From positions 23,027,620 to 23,091,619 of the forward strand of contig JARWIR010000021.1 in assembly GCA_029959085.1 (NCBI GenBank): DNA of 64,000 nucleotides. The letters are read 5' to 3'. Origin of the DNA: Nemophila menziesii (Eukaryota > Streptophyta > Magnoliopsida > Boraginales > Hydrophyllaceae). Position numbers and translations under genes: made by a program. The notes under the pieces are model-generated. The model saw only the letters and a program-made list of their open reading frames with translations. It was not told the DNA's origin and ran no database searches. Positions 11,847 to 24,882 of this stretch are shown here, piece after piece; within the stretch, counting starts at the first letter, position 1; the number at the start of each line of letters is the position of its first letter.

Positions 11847-11880
11847 AGCATGACATCTCACATAAAAAAGAGACGCATAG
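11847..11880 (+). promoter_or_regulatory. Conserved 3' stem-loop, copy in E2
   Basis: GCATGACATCTC, loop ACATAAAAAA, then GAGACGCAT. The inner stem TCTC/GAGA closes the loop. Equivalent hairpins lie in C (21011-21041), F (58540-58576) and the truncated element (54023-54058), each upstream of the same conserved block. Confidence 0.6.
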
Positions 11881-11934
11881 TTAGATTACAAAAGAAAAAT
11901 TGATATAAAAAGAATATATAATTTGTACCAGTAA

Positions 11935-12260
11935 AGTGGAATTTCTTATGTGATCATCTTTATGCTTTATATTGAGTTATTAGGGATGATAATTAGTGCA
12001 TCAATTCACTGGGTCGACTGAGAAAATCTTATAAGAGTAACTCAAGATCTAGGACGATTTGTTGATAGCTAGTGAGGAGAGAGCAAAAAACTCACTCTAA
12101 ATTATCCAAATGTACGATCATACTGTCCCTAAGCCTACATTACAACCTTAAAGACCTTATGATTCTTTGCTATGTGATCTAGAAATAATTGAACCATTAG
12201 ATAGTAGTTAGATGGATCATTGGATACTAGAGTGAAGAACCTCTCCTGCGTGCACTGCAA
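11935..12260 (+). other. Conserved 3' non-coding block, copy in E2
   Basis: It begins with GTAAAGTGGAA and contains GTGAGGAGAGAGC, ACTCACTCTAAATTATCCAAA and CTGTCCCTAAGCCTACATT. The same order of motifs recurs in C (20590-20944, minus), the truncated element (54108-54440, plus) and F (58150-58506, minus). No open frame is shared, so conservation is at nucleotide level. Positions 12261-12477 hold no recognisable gene. Confidence 0.72.
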
Positions 12261-12477
12261 AGCTAATCCGATTTTGAAATTGAACCATGTTGATCGTTTG
12301 TATGATAAGTGTACATGTAATTTAGTTTTTAAATATTATGACATGAATTTTTTTGAGTAGTTGCTTTTAGTTTATTATCCATATTCTGCTATCTTCTTCC
12401 CATTGTGCTTAATTGACTTAGGTGTGTATTTAGAGATTTCCATATGTTCTTATCTTTATTGTATCGGGACGATACAA

Positions 12478-12494
12478 CTTTGAGTTGGTGGTCT
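12478..12494 (+). other. Polypurine tract of E2
   Basis: CTTTGAGTTGGTGGTCT directly precedes the 3' LTR. The C and F elements have TTGAGTTGGGGGTCT in the same place. Confidence 0.7.
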
Positions 12495-13930
12495 TGATGT
12501 ATCCATATTTGTGATATATTAATCTAGGTTTGAGACATAATTTTAGGTGTATTTGATTAATTGTTAAGAGATTTTTCCCATTATTAGATAATTTCTTAAT
12601 TCATGTCTTGATTTGATGATTTATTACTTTTAGAGCATATTTGGTATAATTTGTGTGCTAATGTGAATCTCTTAAACTTTATGGAATATAGTTAGATTCC
12701 AAATAAATTCCAAGGAGTTAAGAAAAGAAGATCCAGGAGAAATCGAGATAAAAGGAAGCAAAGTTGAAATAGGAAAGGAAAAACTGCCAAATAAATCTGC
12801 CAATTTTGTAGCCACATCCACTAAAGTGAAGATAATTCCAAATCGGATGTGATTTTAGACGAGCCTTTTAATGGGTAGATATATCTTTTCTCTTCGGTCG
12901 TTTTGATATAAAGTATGCGAAATTTGGCCTACTAATGAAGGATATATGATCAAAACAGTGAGCAGTGTTTATCCTGTCCTAAATTTTAGGAAACGAATTT
13001 GAATTGGACTAGGACTCCAATTACTTGCCTTCCACTCCAAGATTTGGAATTAGGGTTAGAAAACACCTATAAATACACCCTCTTATTATTGTAAACATGT
13101 CCTTGCTTAATTATTAGTCCTTAGTATCAAGTAACAACATCAAGAGAAGCAAGTTGATAGTATGTATCTTTATTTTAGTTTAATTTTTTTAAGCATGAAA
13201 AAATCTTCCCATAGCTTGGGTTTTGAATATGTATACTATTTGAATTCTATTTACTTCTATCTTAGTTTGTTTGAGAAAAACCTTTTTAAATCAATTAACC
13301 TTCTTAACTTGTATATTTGTTTTATGTGCTTTGATGTATTGACCGTAGTTATTGCTAGTGCACGAGTATAGACTACCCCATTAATAACATTTGGATTGTC
13401 ACCCAGAAGGGGTGTCAAATAGTTGAAACACCACATAAATGTTTAGTGTGTGGTAATAATCCTGACGGGCTTGCCTAACTAGGTAGTCACTAGTGTTTGA
13501 GATTAACCGCCGATCATTGCGCAGGGTCCCCTTACCCAAGTCCCCGAGTAATTGTTAGGTCGCCACCTAAGTCCACCTGGAAGGGGATCAAGAGGAATAT
13601 AGAATCCTTGTTACTTACTTTAAGATCTTTAATCACCCTTGTAACTAGTAGAATAAATAGAAGGATGAGGGCATACACGCAAAATTAAGCTATATCTCTC
13701 ATCTTATTCTTACATATTTATTTATTTGTATTATTTTTAGTTTAACCATTCTCTCCAAAATTATCCATATTTATTTTACTGTCTTTTTAATCCGCGACTA
13801 TTCTTTACTATGCTTTCTTCTAATTCAAAAGTCTAACACACTAAGTCCGTGAAAACGAATCTTACTTAATATTAAAGCATGCATACGATTTGTGATACTT
13901 GCAGTAAGTAACGTGATCGGTTAGGGCGAC
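12495..13930 (+). repeat. 3' LTR of E2, end truncated
   Basis: It aligns with 5747-7157 of the 5' LTR with many substitutions. It stops near TTAGGGCGAC, so the terminal 45-50 bp including the CA end are gone. The terminal inverted repeat is decayed (TGATGTATCC...GAGACATAA). Confidence 0.85.
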
Positions 13931-15060
13931 GAAGGTAATTAGAAGGCGTAACGAAGAAAATCAAGAATACTGAAAAAATTAGAAGCTTTACAGTCTTTAT
14001 CAACATCATTTTTACCGAGCTAAAGAAGGATCATCCAATCATCTCGTTAAAGAATACATATACACTTATATTCATAATAAATTAAGAAGTTACTCAAAAC
14101 ACTTATCTTATTCTACAAGACCGACTCTCGTGTATGCAAATCAAGAAATCATCTTAAAGAGACAAAATTTCACGTTGGCACATAAAGAAGTAGCACACAA
14201 GACCAGTTTCTATGCTGATATTTCAAAAAGACTAACATTCGTGCTGGCATATAAAAATATTCCTAATAACCGAATCTCAAGCGCCAAATCAAGAATTCAT
14301 TCAAAAATAGATGAAGTTTCATGTTGGCATGTCACGACATAGCTCCCAAGACCGACTTCTACATCGAATTTCAACAAGACCATCTCTCATGATGGAATAT
14401 CTAGAAACTATTTGGAAAAGCTCGACCTATACGTTGGCACAATATTAGCATAGTAACATACATCAAGACCGAATCCCATATCGACACATCACAAATAAGG
14501 GAAATCATTTCTTTCGATCATATCTGAGGACGAGGTAATATCGATTGCAGAACAATTTAAAGAGGTATTGTTAAGCTGTAATGAATAGCTGACACTAATC
14601 GAGGTAAGTTAAGCATGAGGGTTAGGGTAAAACCAAAAGGACAATGGTTATTTATGAAGCCGAGGACTATCATCAAAATCGAGGTTAAATTTCCATGACA
14701 CACAAGTCGGTATGTTTCAACCGAGGGATAGATTATGTGTATGGTTAGAGACCGAAGGAATCATCTTTCCGCATTATCAACAGGCAAGAACATGATAAGG
14801 GCCCACCAAGAGTCATCAAGGGCGTCTATAAATATCCCACACACATCTCCCAAAATGGATACATTGTACTCCTTACTCAATATAACTATCAATAACTATA
14901 GTATAAACCTCAATAGCTCTCTCAGGTCGTAAGAAAACCCTCACTCGTAATACTGACTTGCGTTTCGAAGTGCCAGTGGGAGCAAAACTCACTTTGATCC
15001 TGGCATAGTGTCTGGGTTTAGTTATCTTCAGCTACACGATGAAGCTTTGTATTGGATGGT
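13931..15060 (+). repeat. Tat/Retand-like LTR relic (right part of the repeat split by E2)
   Basis: Positions 13940-14005 match 63915-64000 (AAAATTAG...GTCTTTATCAACATCAT), linking this to the repeat at 5431-5746. It contains repeated phrases such as GTTGGCAC, AAGACCGA and AACCGAG. It then has TATAAATA at 14827-14834 and a leader ending GTAAGAAAACCCTCACTCG...CTGACTTGCGTTTCGAAG. That layout is familiar from Tat-type gypsy LTRs (a TGACTTGAGCGTCGGAG-like leader). The outer boundaries are not resolved. The short ORFs here are not supported as genes. Confidence 0.5.
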
Positions 15061-15829
15061 TATAGTAACACTTTTGGGATTCGACATCTCTTGCCTTGGC
15101 AGTTTCAACATTTATTTTCTTCCATATTTGTAGTTACTCATTACCGATTCATCGATTAGTGAGCTTGGTAGGTGTATTATTTCTTCTCTATCAACGAGGG
15201 TATTTTGGTTTTTTCAATGTGTTAAAAACCATTAATATTTGCAAATATAGTGAATGGTATTCACACTTAACACAAAACATAACATGAGGATGGCAGTGTT
15301 ATTATTATATAGTAGAAGGGGTTCTTGTGTTGGTATTTAATTAGAAAGGTGTATGGAGTCAATTAATGGGCTACTTGTGCCGTCGGTGAAATGACTGAAT
15401 ATAAAAATAATTAAATTTATTATATATTAACACATTTATGTTTTCATAGATATAATTTATTTTATAGATAAAAACCCTAATCATCGCCGCCTCATCTTTA
15501 CCCCCACCCTCCCCCTCTTCTATCTCTCTCTCTCCTTCATACATACACATTCTCATGATTTTCATTATTATCTTTCAATCTAGTATCTTTCTCATACCTT
15601 AGTTTTGACCATCACGATAATTCCATAGATGTAACTATTAAATTAGTTATAAAATAGCCTTGCTGCATGTATTCTTCACCAATTAATATAAGTTTTTCTT
15701 GATGTACTTGTGATGGGTGTAAATTTCAATAATGACTAAATGGTGAGTATCTTTGAAATTAATTAATTATTCATATGAAAGAATTTTGAAGATTTTAATG
15801 GGCAATTCTGATTTTTTGTACCATCTCCC
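15061..15829. other. AT-rich spacer, no gene recognised
   Basis: Pyrimidine-rich and AT-rich sequence with only short chance ORFs. The ORFs at 15096-15287 and 15371-15565 have biased composition and no recognisable motif. Confidence 0.6.
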
Positions 15830-16246
15830 GGCCTAGGCGCGCATAGGCGCCGCCTAGGCGTTAACTCCCCCCTCAGGCGCTTATGCCTAATTAAAACTCT
15901 AGGCGTTTTTGCCTAACGCCTTAGTCGATGTGGAACAGGCGCCTAACCCATTTAGGCACTGATTAATGGCAAAAAATGGCTGACTAGGCGCTGATTAATG
16001 GCAAAACATGTCCTCATAGACCTTCTTGTTATTTTTCTTATTTTCGAGAATTTTTAACTGATATTATAACTCGATTTTTAGTATTTTTATACATACTATA
16101 GTGTTGTTAGGTGAAGTTTTATGGCTTAAATAGTTAAAATTTCTATAATTACTACATATATATTAGTAGATATACAAAATTACACAGCGGGATTCAAAAC
16201 TGTATAATTCCGCCTAGGCGCTAGGCCCGGGTCGACCGCCTAGGCC
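15830..16246. mobile_element. CCTAGGCG-rich inverted-repeat element (putative MITE)
   Basis: It is bounded by GGCCTAGGCG at 15830-15839 and its inverse at 16237-16246. Dense CCTAGGCG and GCGCCTA words lie at both ends, and an AT-rich middle carries two copies of GCTGATTAATGGCAAAA-like sequence. It is GC-rich against its flanks. No target duplication is evident, so mobility is inferred from structure only. Confidence 0.5.
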
Positions 16247-18139
<1,893 letters not shown>

Positions 18140-18541
18140 AGGCAGTTGAGCGCTTCAAGGATTCAGATCAGAAAGAACAATCAAAGAAAAAGAACCAACA
18201 ATCTCTGGCTGGTTCAGGAGAGGGGTTTTTACCCTCGAGCTTCAAATAGAAATGAAAGAAAACAAGAATAATAGCCTTGCTAATTTGGTTGCCCAGCTTT
18301 GAGAAGTAGAACCAGAAGATGAAGGATTCTTAAAAGAGAGTCAAAGAGGCGGAAAGGAAAGCTAGGAAGCTAGAGGACCAATTAGAGTCCAAGGAGAAGT
18401 ATGCAAGAACAAGCTGAAGAAGGAAGTGTTGAAGCAATCAAGCGCTTCAATGGTTCTACACAGTTTAATACGTTGCTTTTGAAAAAAGAAGTTCCCTTTC
18501 CCATTGAGGGTTATGATGATGCTATCTCCTTCCTATCTTGA
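18140..18541 (+). pseudogene. Unidentified coding relic, Lys/Glu-rich
   Basis: After a possible acceptor (GTGTTCAG) a frame reads AVERFKDSDQKEQSKKK and stops. After a frame change a second stretch reads EAIKRFNGSTQFNTLLLKKE, then PFPIEGYDDAISFLS and a stop. The charged, coiled-coil-like middle (EAERKARKLEDQLESKEK) is typical of plant transposon-associated proteins, but I do not recognise the family. No intact frame remains. Confidence 0.4.
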
Positions 18542-18807
18542 ATGATGTAATTTTTTTTGTTTCATAATTTATGTTTGCTTTTTTGTTGTAAGTTTAGATT
18601 TTAATTTGTTTTACAAATGATGTCTTCTTTTTCATTTGTTGGTATGATTAGTATTTTCTAGTTGTTGTCTAGGATATTTTTTTATATTGGTAAATTATAT
18701 CTATCAAATCACGCTTGGTTAAAATAGCAAACATATGATAGTTAGTTTCTTAAAAGATAATTCTATTATTTGATGATTAAGTGTATAACAAAATAAACAT
18801 AGAATTA

Positions 18808-20374
18808 TGGTGGTCCTTTGTGTGTTCTAAAATAAATGCAAAAGTAAAGAGAACCACAACCGCAAGTGTACGGTTGTCCCAAGTAGTATAACTGATAATA
18901 CAGATTCGTTCCAAGGACGGGATGGTTGACTACAATGCTTATCTATTAATGATTGATGCACTTATGAAAACAAATAGAGATAATATGTTTGTTTGGTTTT
19001 TGTTATTAAAGTTACTGAATGAAAGACAATTATTAAAATGCAAGTAAAAGCTAAGACGCAAGTAAAATGATGTAAACCGCAATATGAGAAAGCAGTACTT
19101 GAGATACGCAAGGATTTCATCTAACTCTTATTTATTCCATGTTTCGTTTAAGGGACAAATTGGTAAAAAGTAATGGTCGGGATTCTAAGGTCATCCTTAC
19201 CCCCGTCAGGGTGGACTAAGGAGCTATTCTTAAATGCTACAAACCCCGTCAGGGTGATTATAGTCCATTCTTAAGTGATTAAGTTTATTTTACCCAATTG
19301 GCCATAGGATTAATTACGCTCGTCAGAGTCAAATAATTTCTATCCTACATTCATTAATTATTTCTATACCTAAACCCCCCGTCAAGGTGATCCAATCGCC
19401 ACTAATTGGAATAGCCTAGATACTAAGACCTATGATTGGTTAATTACGTCAATTATAGTTATTAAGAACAAATTAATGAAAAATACCTAATACCCAATTT
19501 GATTTCAATTGTAAAAATCCCAAATACAAAAGCATAGAATAAAATAGAATCAAAATCAATCCATAATGCGATCTCAAGCACTAATTAAAATTAGCTCATA
19601 ATTGGAAAAACTAAAAAAATAAATAAAAAGGAATTCATAATTGTTTTACACAAAGGAAAATAGAAACCTAATTAGGAAGATGAATTGGCTGCAACGTGGA
19701 GATATAGACAGTCTCCATCTCCAAGCTTCTTTTCTTCTTGACGCTCTCTTCTAATGATGTGTTAATTTGAAGAATATAATGAGAGGTGCTGAATAATGAG
19801 GTCTAAAAGCCTATTTATAATGATAAAATCGGATTAGGGCTTTTACTTAAGGTTTAAGTGAAAATTAGAAAAGCCCAAGTCCACTAATTAAGCCCAAATC
19901 CCGTAACTGCTGCACCACCTCCACTAAAACAGCTCTAGCTGATTCGTTATAACTCCGATTGACCTCAAATCACTTACTAAATTTCCGTAACTCGATAAGG
20001 AACATAATCTCTTCAAAGGTCAGCGGCTAAATCAACTCGTAAGTGCCTCGAAATCAGCAATCTTTGGCCTGTTTTCCAGATTTGCAGCTTCAAAATATAA
20101 TTCTTTTCAGGATTTATCTTCAAGCTTTGACTCCATATCACGATCTTTGACTTTATTCTCGTGTTCCTCTCCTAGCTAATATTCAAAACCTACAAACTTT
20201 TCACTAAAATACACAAGATTACGCGCAAAAGTTTAATAAATCAAAAATACTAGAAATAAAAGAGGAAATTCGGATTATTGCATATTTAGCCCAAAAGTCT
20301 ATCAAATTAATCAAATAAACACCAAAAATGATGTCTCCAAAGGGCATAAAATTAGAACATTTAGGGAGACATCA
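18808..20374 (-). repeat. 3' LTR of element C (1,567 bp)
   Basis: The sense strand runs from TGATGTCTCC (20374) to GGACCACCA (18808). It contains CCCCGTCAGGGTGG motifs and the 46-bp terminal inverted repeat at 20329-20374. Confidence 0.95.
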
Positions 20375-20392
20375 AGACCCCCAACTCAAACC
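20375..20392 (-). other. Polypurine tract of element C
   Basis: The minus strand reads GGTTTGAGTTGGGGGTCT, immediately before the 3' LTR. Element F has the same sequence at 57914-57930 with one change. Confidence 0.8.
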
Positions 20393-20589
20393 TTTGTCGT
20401 CCCGACAAAGCAAAACTAAAAACAAGGGGAATAAAGTAGATGCAAGAGAAAATAGAAGCTAGCAAATAGACCCTAAAGCAATGCTAAAGATAAATCTCAT
20501 ATAGCAAAAATTAAGAACTAACATACACATACACTAATCATGCAACATCAAACACAAATAACTTCAATCATAAAATTAACTTTGCAATG

Positions 20590-20944
20590 CTAGAAGGTTA
20601 CACTTGTACTTATGTTATTATGATGGCTATAGTTTGTTCCTCGATCCTTACTCGCTTTGAACGCTCCACTTAGTATACAACCTATTAACTTACCATGCAC
20701 CTAGGAATCACGAGGACTTCACGGTTTTAGCGTAGGCTTAGGGACGGTGTGGTATGTATATTTGGTAAATTTGAAGTGAGCTTTTGGCCCTCTCCTCACT
20801 TACCATCAACAATTGTCCACGAGCTTGAGTTTACACTCATATAATGTTCTCACTCAACCCATTTGACGTGCTAATGTTGCGTCCCCATGTCAACCCAATA
20901 TAAACTAAGATGATTTTTCAGAATATTCCACTTTGCCAGTTTGT
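20590..20944 (-). other. Conserved 3' non-coding block, copy in element C
   Basis: The sense strand contains GGCAAAGTGGAA, GTGAGTGAGAACATTAT, GTGAGGAGAGGGCC, CAAATATACATACCACACCG and TCCCTAAGCCTACG. They are in the same order as in E2, F and the truncated element. Confidence 0.72.
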
Positions 20945-21010
20945 TTTATTCTTTCTTTCTTTTTATTTTCTTTTTCATTTCATTTCTTCTTTTTTTTTGT
21001 ACAAGATACC

Positions 21011-21041
21011 CATGACCATCATTTTGATGTGAAAGGTCATG
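21011..21041 (-). promoter_or_regulatory. Conserved 3' stem-loop, copy in element C
   Basis: On the sense strand CATGACC and GGTCATG (7-bp perfect stem) enclose TTTCACATCAAAATGAT. The loop core ACATCAAAA is shared with F. Long pyrimidine runs flank it on the plus strand (20940-21090). Confidence 0.62.
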
Positions 21042-21044
21042 TCT

Positions 21045-22680
21045 CTTATAATTTTTTTTTCTTTTCTCTTTTTTTTTTTCTTTTTCAAATCCCGCCAAAG
21101 GGTTACAAATAATAATATCATCTTTTATTTTTGTGCCTTAATATAAACACATAAATCCCACCCAATGAAATTTCCCAAATGTGGACCCTCCACCCCAAAC
21201 TCAAGCTCGAGACAGGTCTCAGGAATGTGATTCAAGTGCGGGTCATTTGGTCATGCTTAATAATCTAAGGGATAATGGGCTTATATCGTGGCTACAAAAG
21301 AAAGGCTTAAGGCTCAAAATTGGGCTAAGACGGATAAAATTATAATAAGGGATAGCAAGCTAAAAGGCTTCAAATGGCTAACAAAGAACTGCCCCTATCA
21401 TTTTCCTAACTACATGGTTCGTCTCTAGTTCATATCTAAGTGGGTTCTCTACTAATTTAGATCTCACGTTCTACAAACCAAACATTTTCCTTAAGTACAA
21501 GCTTACTTCTTTTGCATTGTTCATTAATTTTTCCTATTCATTATCTATGTCCGCATGCAATTGTAAGTGCGTTTTATGTTATTCCCTAAGGTCCACTATT
21601 TACTATCATAGATTCATCAAAAGTATGCTTAAAAGGGACATTTAAAATCTTCTACAGTCAAACGCAACTCCTACTTAATTTATTGAAAGCAATTAAAAAC
21701 AAATAAACACATAGAAACTGGGATGAGGCAACGAACCCCACCCCAAACTCAAAAATGAGTCGTGTCCCCACGACTCGAAAAGACTCAATAAAGCAATTAA
21801 AATAATCTACACTAAATGAGAAAGGATAGGAAAACATATCTGGATCGGCACTAGGCCGATTACGTGTAGTCTCATGTTGAAGTTTTGAATACTTCTTCAT
21901 CAAGTTTAAAAGATCATGTATTTGTTGCGTTCATCTTGAATAAAGTGTTCTTCATTACCTCGAACTCTTATGTCATATTTTCCAAGTCTTCATCTTTTCC
22001 TAACCCTCTAAATCATCTCTACTACGAAAATCTTTCCTCAACACCCAACTTTCCATCTTCATCATGTTCTTCGTACCTTTTCCAACCTTCATGGTCATCC
22101 TTGATGACCCCAAACTCAATTTTTCACCTACTTAAAGATTACTTGCAAAATATATAATATTAATAGGCTCAAACAATTCACAATTCCTCCGCTAAATAAC
22201 TAAAATAAATCTTAATTCCCAACTGGTAATAGAAATAAAAGAATAGTTCTAGCTATTTTACCGGATTGGCCATGGAATTTATGATGATTTGATACCTTGC
22301 ACTTGCAATCTCCAACCTTCAAATTACCAAAGCTTTTGATGAAATTTGTGTCTCTTGATATTGTTGAAAGTGGCACAGTAGTGGAATTGGTGATTTATTT
22401 GAGATGGGTATTTAATATCTATGGTGTTGGAAAGGTTTAAAGGATATAATTTAAGCTTTGGTGAAGAAATTTTTGGATTTAAACTTGAATTTCTTGGTGT
22501 TTTTGGAAAGATTTGTGATTGATTATGTGTTGGGATAATGTTTAGAGGTAAGGATTGGTGATATATTGGTGTTTTGATGATGGAATTTGAGTGTTTTTGG
22601 AGCTTTGGTTCGTCATCAATGGTGTTTCATGTGTTGGAGGCCAAAGGAGAGGGAAAAATAAGGTTTTTTAAGCTTTAGGT
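21045..22680 (-). other. 3' untranslated interior of element C
   Basis: No gene is supported. Parts (21120-21400 and 21640-21830) are recognisably homologous to 58690-58750 and 59338-59770 of element F, including CCACCCCAAACTCAAGCTCGAGA. That sequence is the unoccupied version of the MITE site in F. The ORFs at 21658-21903 and 21885-22157 are chance frames. Confidence 0.65.
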
Positions 22681-22689
22681 TTGTTTTCG

Positions 22690-23315
22690 CCGAGACCCCG
22701 ACCGGCATGCCGGTCAGATGACCGGCTAGCCGGTCGCGAACGACGACCTCCCCAACAGCTAGGTCTCGAAAAGTTATGCAGTTTAGGCTCAAAGATCACC
22801 TGATTTGGACACCCGAGCGCAAAGATATCACTTTCCGAACTTTTCTCTGATTTTTTTTACCTCTGACGCAAGCCTCTTGCGTCGTTGCTGATGCAGTAAC
22901 CAGAAACATCATCGTCATCGGCCGGCTAGCCGGTCATCTGACTGGTATGCCGGCGGCACGTCGCTGGTGCGAATGAAGACGCAGTCATGCTGTGACGCAG
23001 TGGTCAGAAACTTTTAGCTGTTTATCTGAACTTTTCGACTTCACCATTGGATAGAGATCGAAAAGTTATGCGGTTTAGGCTCAAGAAAAAGTTAATTCCG
23101 ACCTCCGAGCATCAAGTTATGATCTTCCGAAATTGCTGAATGAGGACGCAGTCGTGCTGCGTCGTCGCTGACGCAGTGGTCAGACAATTTTAGCTACTTA
23201 TCTGAACTTTTAGACTTCACCATTGGATAGAGATCGAAAAGTTGTGCGGTTTAGGCTCAAGAAAAAGTTAATTCCGACCTCCGAGCGTCACGTTATGATC
23301 TTTCGAAGTTGCTGA
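22690..23315. repeat. GC-rich palindromic and tandem repeat block of element C
   Basis: Two arms of CCGGCATGCCGG / CCGGCTAGCCGGTC (22703-22736 and 22920-22953) are in inverted arrangement around TGACG-rich spacers. A tandem repeat of about 175-180 bp follows (22985-23315, two clear copies and an older partial one). Its unit contains GATCGAAAAGTTATGCGGTT, TAATTCCGACCTCCGAGC and CTGACGCAGTGGTCAG. It lies at the same map place as the GC-rich block of E1 but with unrelated sequence. Confidence 0.78.
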
Positions 23316-23463
23316 TAACCTAACTGCCCCCAACTCATGAACTTTACTCCTGTAATCATCAGAAACACCAACCTTTCTCATTTCTTAAAAATAAACACTA
23401 AATAAATAATCATTACTCTAATTTACACTAAGAATTTAAAAGATATGAAAGAAATTTAAAACA

Positions 23464-23477
23464 TGGGTTGTCTCCCA
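23464..23477 (-). promoter_or_regulatory. Post-ORF RNA hairpin of element C
   Basis: TGGG, TTGTCT, CCCA on the plus strand. Against E1 (CGGG/CCCG) one stem pair has changed on both sides, keeping the pairing, and the loop is identical. It is followed by AGCACTTTTGTTTA and the ACGTCTTTAAGTTCGACG motif next to the ORF end. Confidence 0.58.
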
Positions 23478-23502
23478 AGAAGCACTTTTGTTTATTACGT
23501 CT

Positions 23503-24705
23503 TTAAGTTCGACGCGTTACCTTCCATGAAGATGGTATTGAAGCCCTTGCGGTGTTCCTCCGCTTAAACTTGCCTCTTCCTTGATGTAAAAGCTTAAGAA
23601 CCTTCCCCCTTAGAATATTATTCAATCGATCTCTAAAAGGGGGTGGGTAAGTACTTCGTTTCGCCTTTTTATTTTCACGACGAAACTCATTTTCCACCAC
23701 ATTAGAGTATATAACTGTTCTCCACGGTATAAGATTATTTTTACTCCTTGGTTCAATCTCGGATTCATCTTTAAAATATGGTGGGTAGGTGCTCCTCCTT
23801 GCCGTTTTGCTCTCGCGGTGTGGCACCTTGCTTGTATAACACATATTGATCATTTGTGGTAGTGGAGATGATTCTGATTTTTCATCTCTAATAATGATTC
23901 GTGGTAGAGATGGTGATTGGTGAACTTTTTGTGGCGGATATTCAATTTCTATTTTTTCTTTAACCTTTAATTCTTCGATTGATTCTCCAACCATTTCACA
24001 TTCGTCTTCACTTTCAACCCAATCTTCCACTATTACCTCATAATATTCTTTCTTTGGATTTTCTATAACCTCGATCCCCACCTCTTCTTGTTTGCGTTCT
24101 ATATCTTGATCATGTGTATACACCTTAGGAATAGCAGTCTCTGTGTTAACTTCTAGGATTTGCGTTGCTACTCCTTCTTCCACCATGCTAACAAGATCCT
24201 CAACCCCATGGTGGTCTTCATTTATAATTGGCACGGTGTTCATATCACTAGAAATAATATCTTCCTTCAACACCTCCTCCTCAACTATTTCTTCCGGTTG
24301 ATTTCTTCCATCTTCATAAGACTTGATACTATTGGCAGAATGCTGAGAATTAATTATGGATTCTTTTCGTCTAGCTCCTTTTGCAGTCTTTGCAAACGGG
24401 AATCTCTTTCATCTGCTAACTTCTGCGATTGTTCATATAAGCTCATGAGTTCTGTAACTGATCTATATAATTGGGACATTTGCGGTAAAGGTGGAGGTTG
24501 TTGAATGTTGGTTGTTCCATTCATGTTCGTGTTGATAGTGATATGGTGTTTGTTGTTGATTATTCCCGGTCCATTGATTGTTCCATCCTTGCTCTTGCGG
24601 GTATTGATAAGGTTGTTGGTAAGAATTTATACCCCATTGTTGTTGTCCCGAAGAGTCTTCCCAATAGTCAAATGGACCAGGATTTGGGTAATGTTCTCTA
24701 TACAT
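23503..24705 (-). pseudogene. Single protein of element C (gag-less), two frameshifts
   Basis: The start is the ATG at 24705 (MYREHYPNPGPFDYWEDSSG). The N-terminal 70 residues are rich in Gln, Asn, Tyr and Trp. A change of frame near 24500 leads into PPPLPQMSQLYRSVTELM and a short coiled coil (SQKLADERDSRLQRLQKEL). A second frameshift near 24350 leads to an intact 256-codon stretch: a very acidic middle (DWVESEDECEMVGESIEELK) and a basic C-terminus with two copies of an RRSTYPPxF motif. No capsid, zinc knuckle or protease signature is visible. I do not know its function. A nucleic-acid binding role for the basic tail is only inference. Confidence 0.6.
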
Positions 24706-24858
24706 CTTTAATTAAATTTCTTGATCATTACCTGAATAAAGCACCTGTAAAAACAAAACAAAGCAAACACAAGCGTAAAACTGAAAATAAAAAATAAAAA
24801 AATAAAAAAATAAATGCAACTATCACTAAAGGATAAACACCGTGGTCACACGCTACCG

Positions 24859-24876
24859 TCTCCGGCAGCGGCGCCA
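24859..24876 (-). other. Primer-binding site (tRNA-Asp type) of element C
   Basis: The minus strand reads TGGCGCCGCTGCCGGAGA, differing from the E1 site at one base and lying 6 bp from the LTR. Confidence 0.85.
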
Positions 24877-24882
24877 AAAACT

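Larger units (their letters stand above)
5747..13930 (+). mobile_element. E2: degenerate Athila-type gag-protease LTR element carrying a nested solo LTR
   Basis: The order is 5' LTR (5747-7204), PBS (7212), gag (7321 on), a nested minus-strand solo LTR (8465-10283), the rest of gag-protease to about 11660, a 3' non-coding region with conserved stem-loop and block, PPT, and a 3' LTR (12495-13930). There is no RT or integrase. The 3' LTR lacks its last 45-50 bp, and about 400 bp of the target repeat are also missing compared with 63500-63905, so a deletion removed the junction and the right-hand target duplication. LTR divergence is clearly visible by eye, so this is an old insertion. Confidence 0.87.

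Noticed and set aside
22690..22960. Repeated CCGG palindromes considered as a CRISPR-like array
   Set aside because: The spacing is irregular, there are no unique spacers of constant length, and the setting is a plant LTR element.
23503..24705. Element C protein as a diverged gag capsid
   Set aside because: No ITREQLYCHMFSF-like core, zinc knuckle or protease motif could be aligned. Left as unknown.
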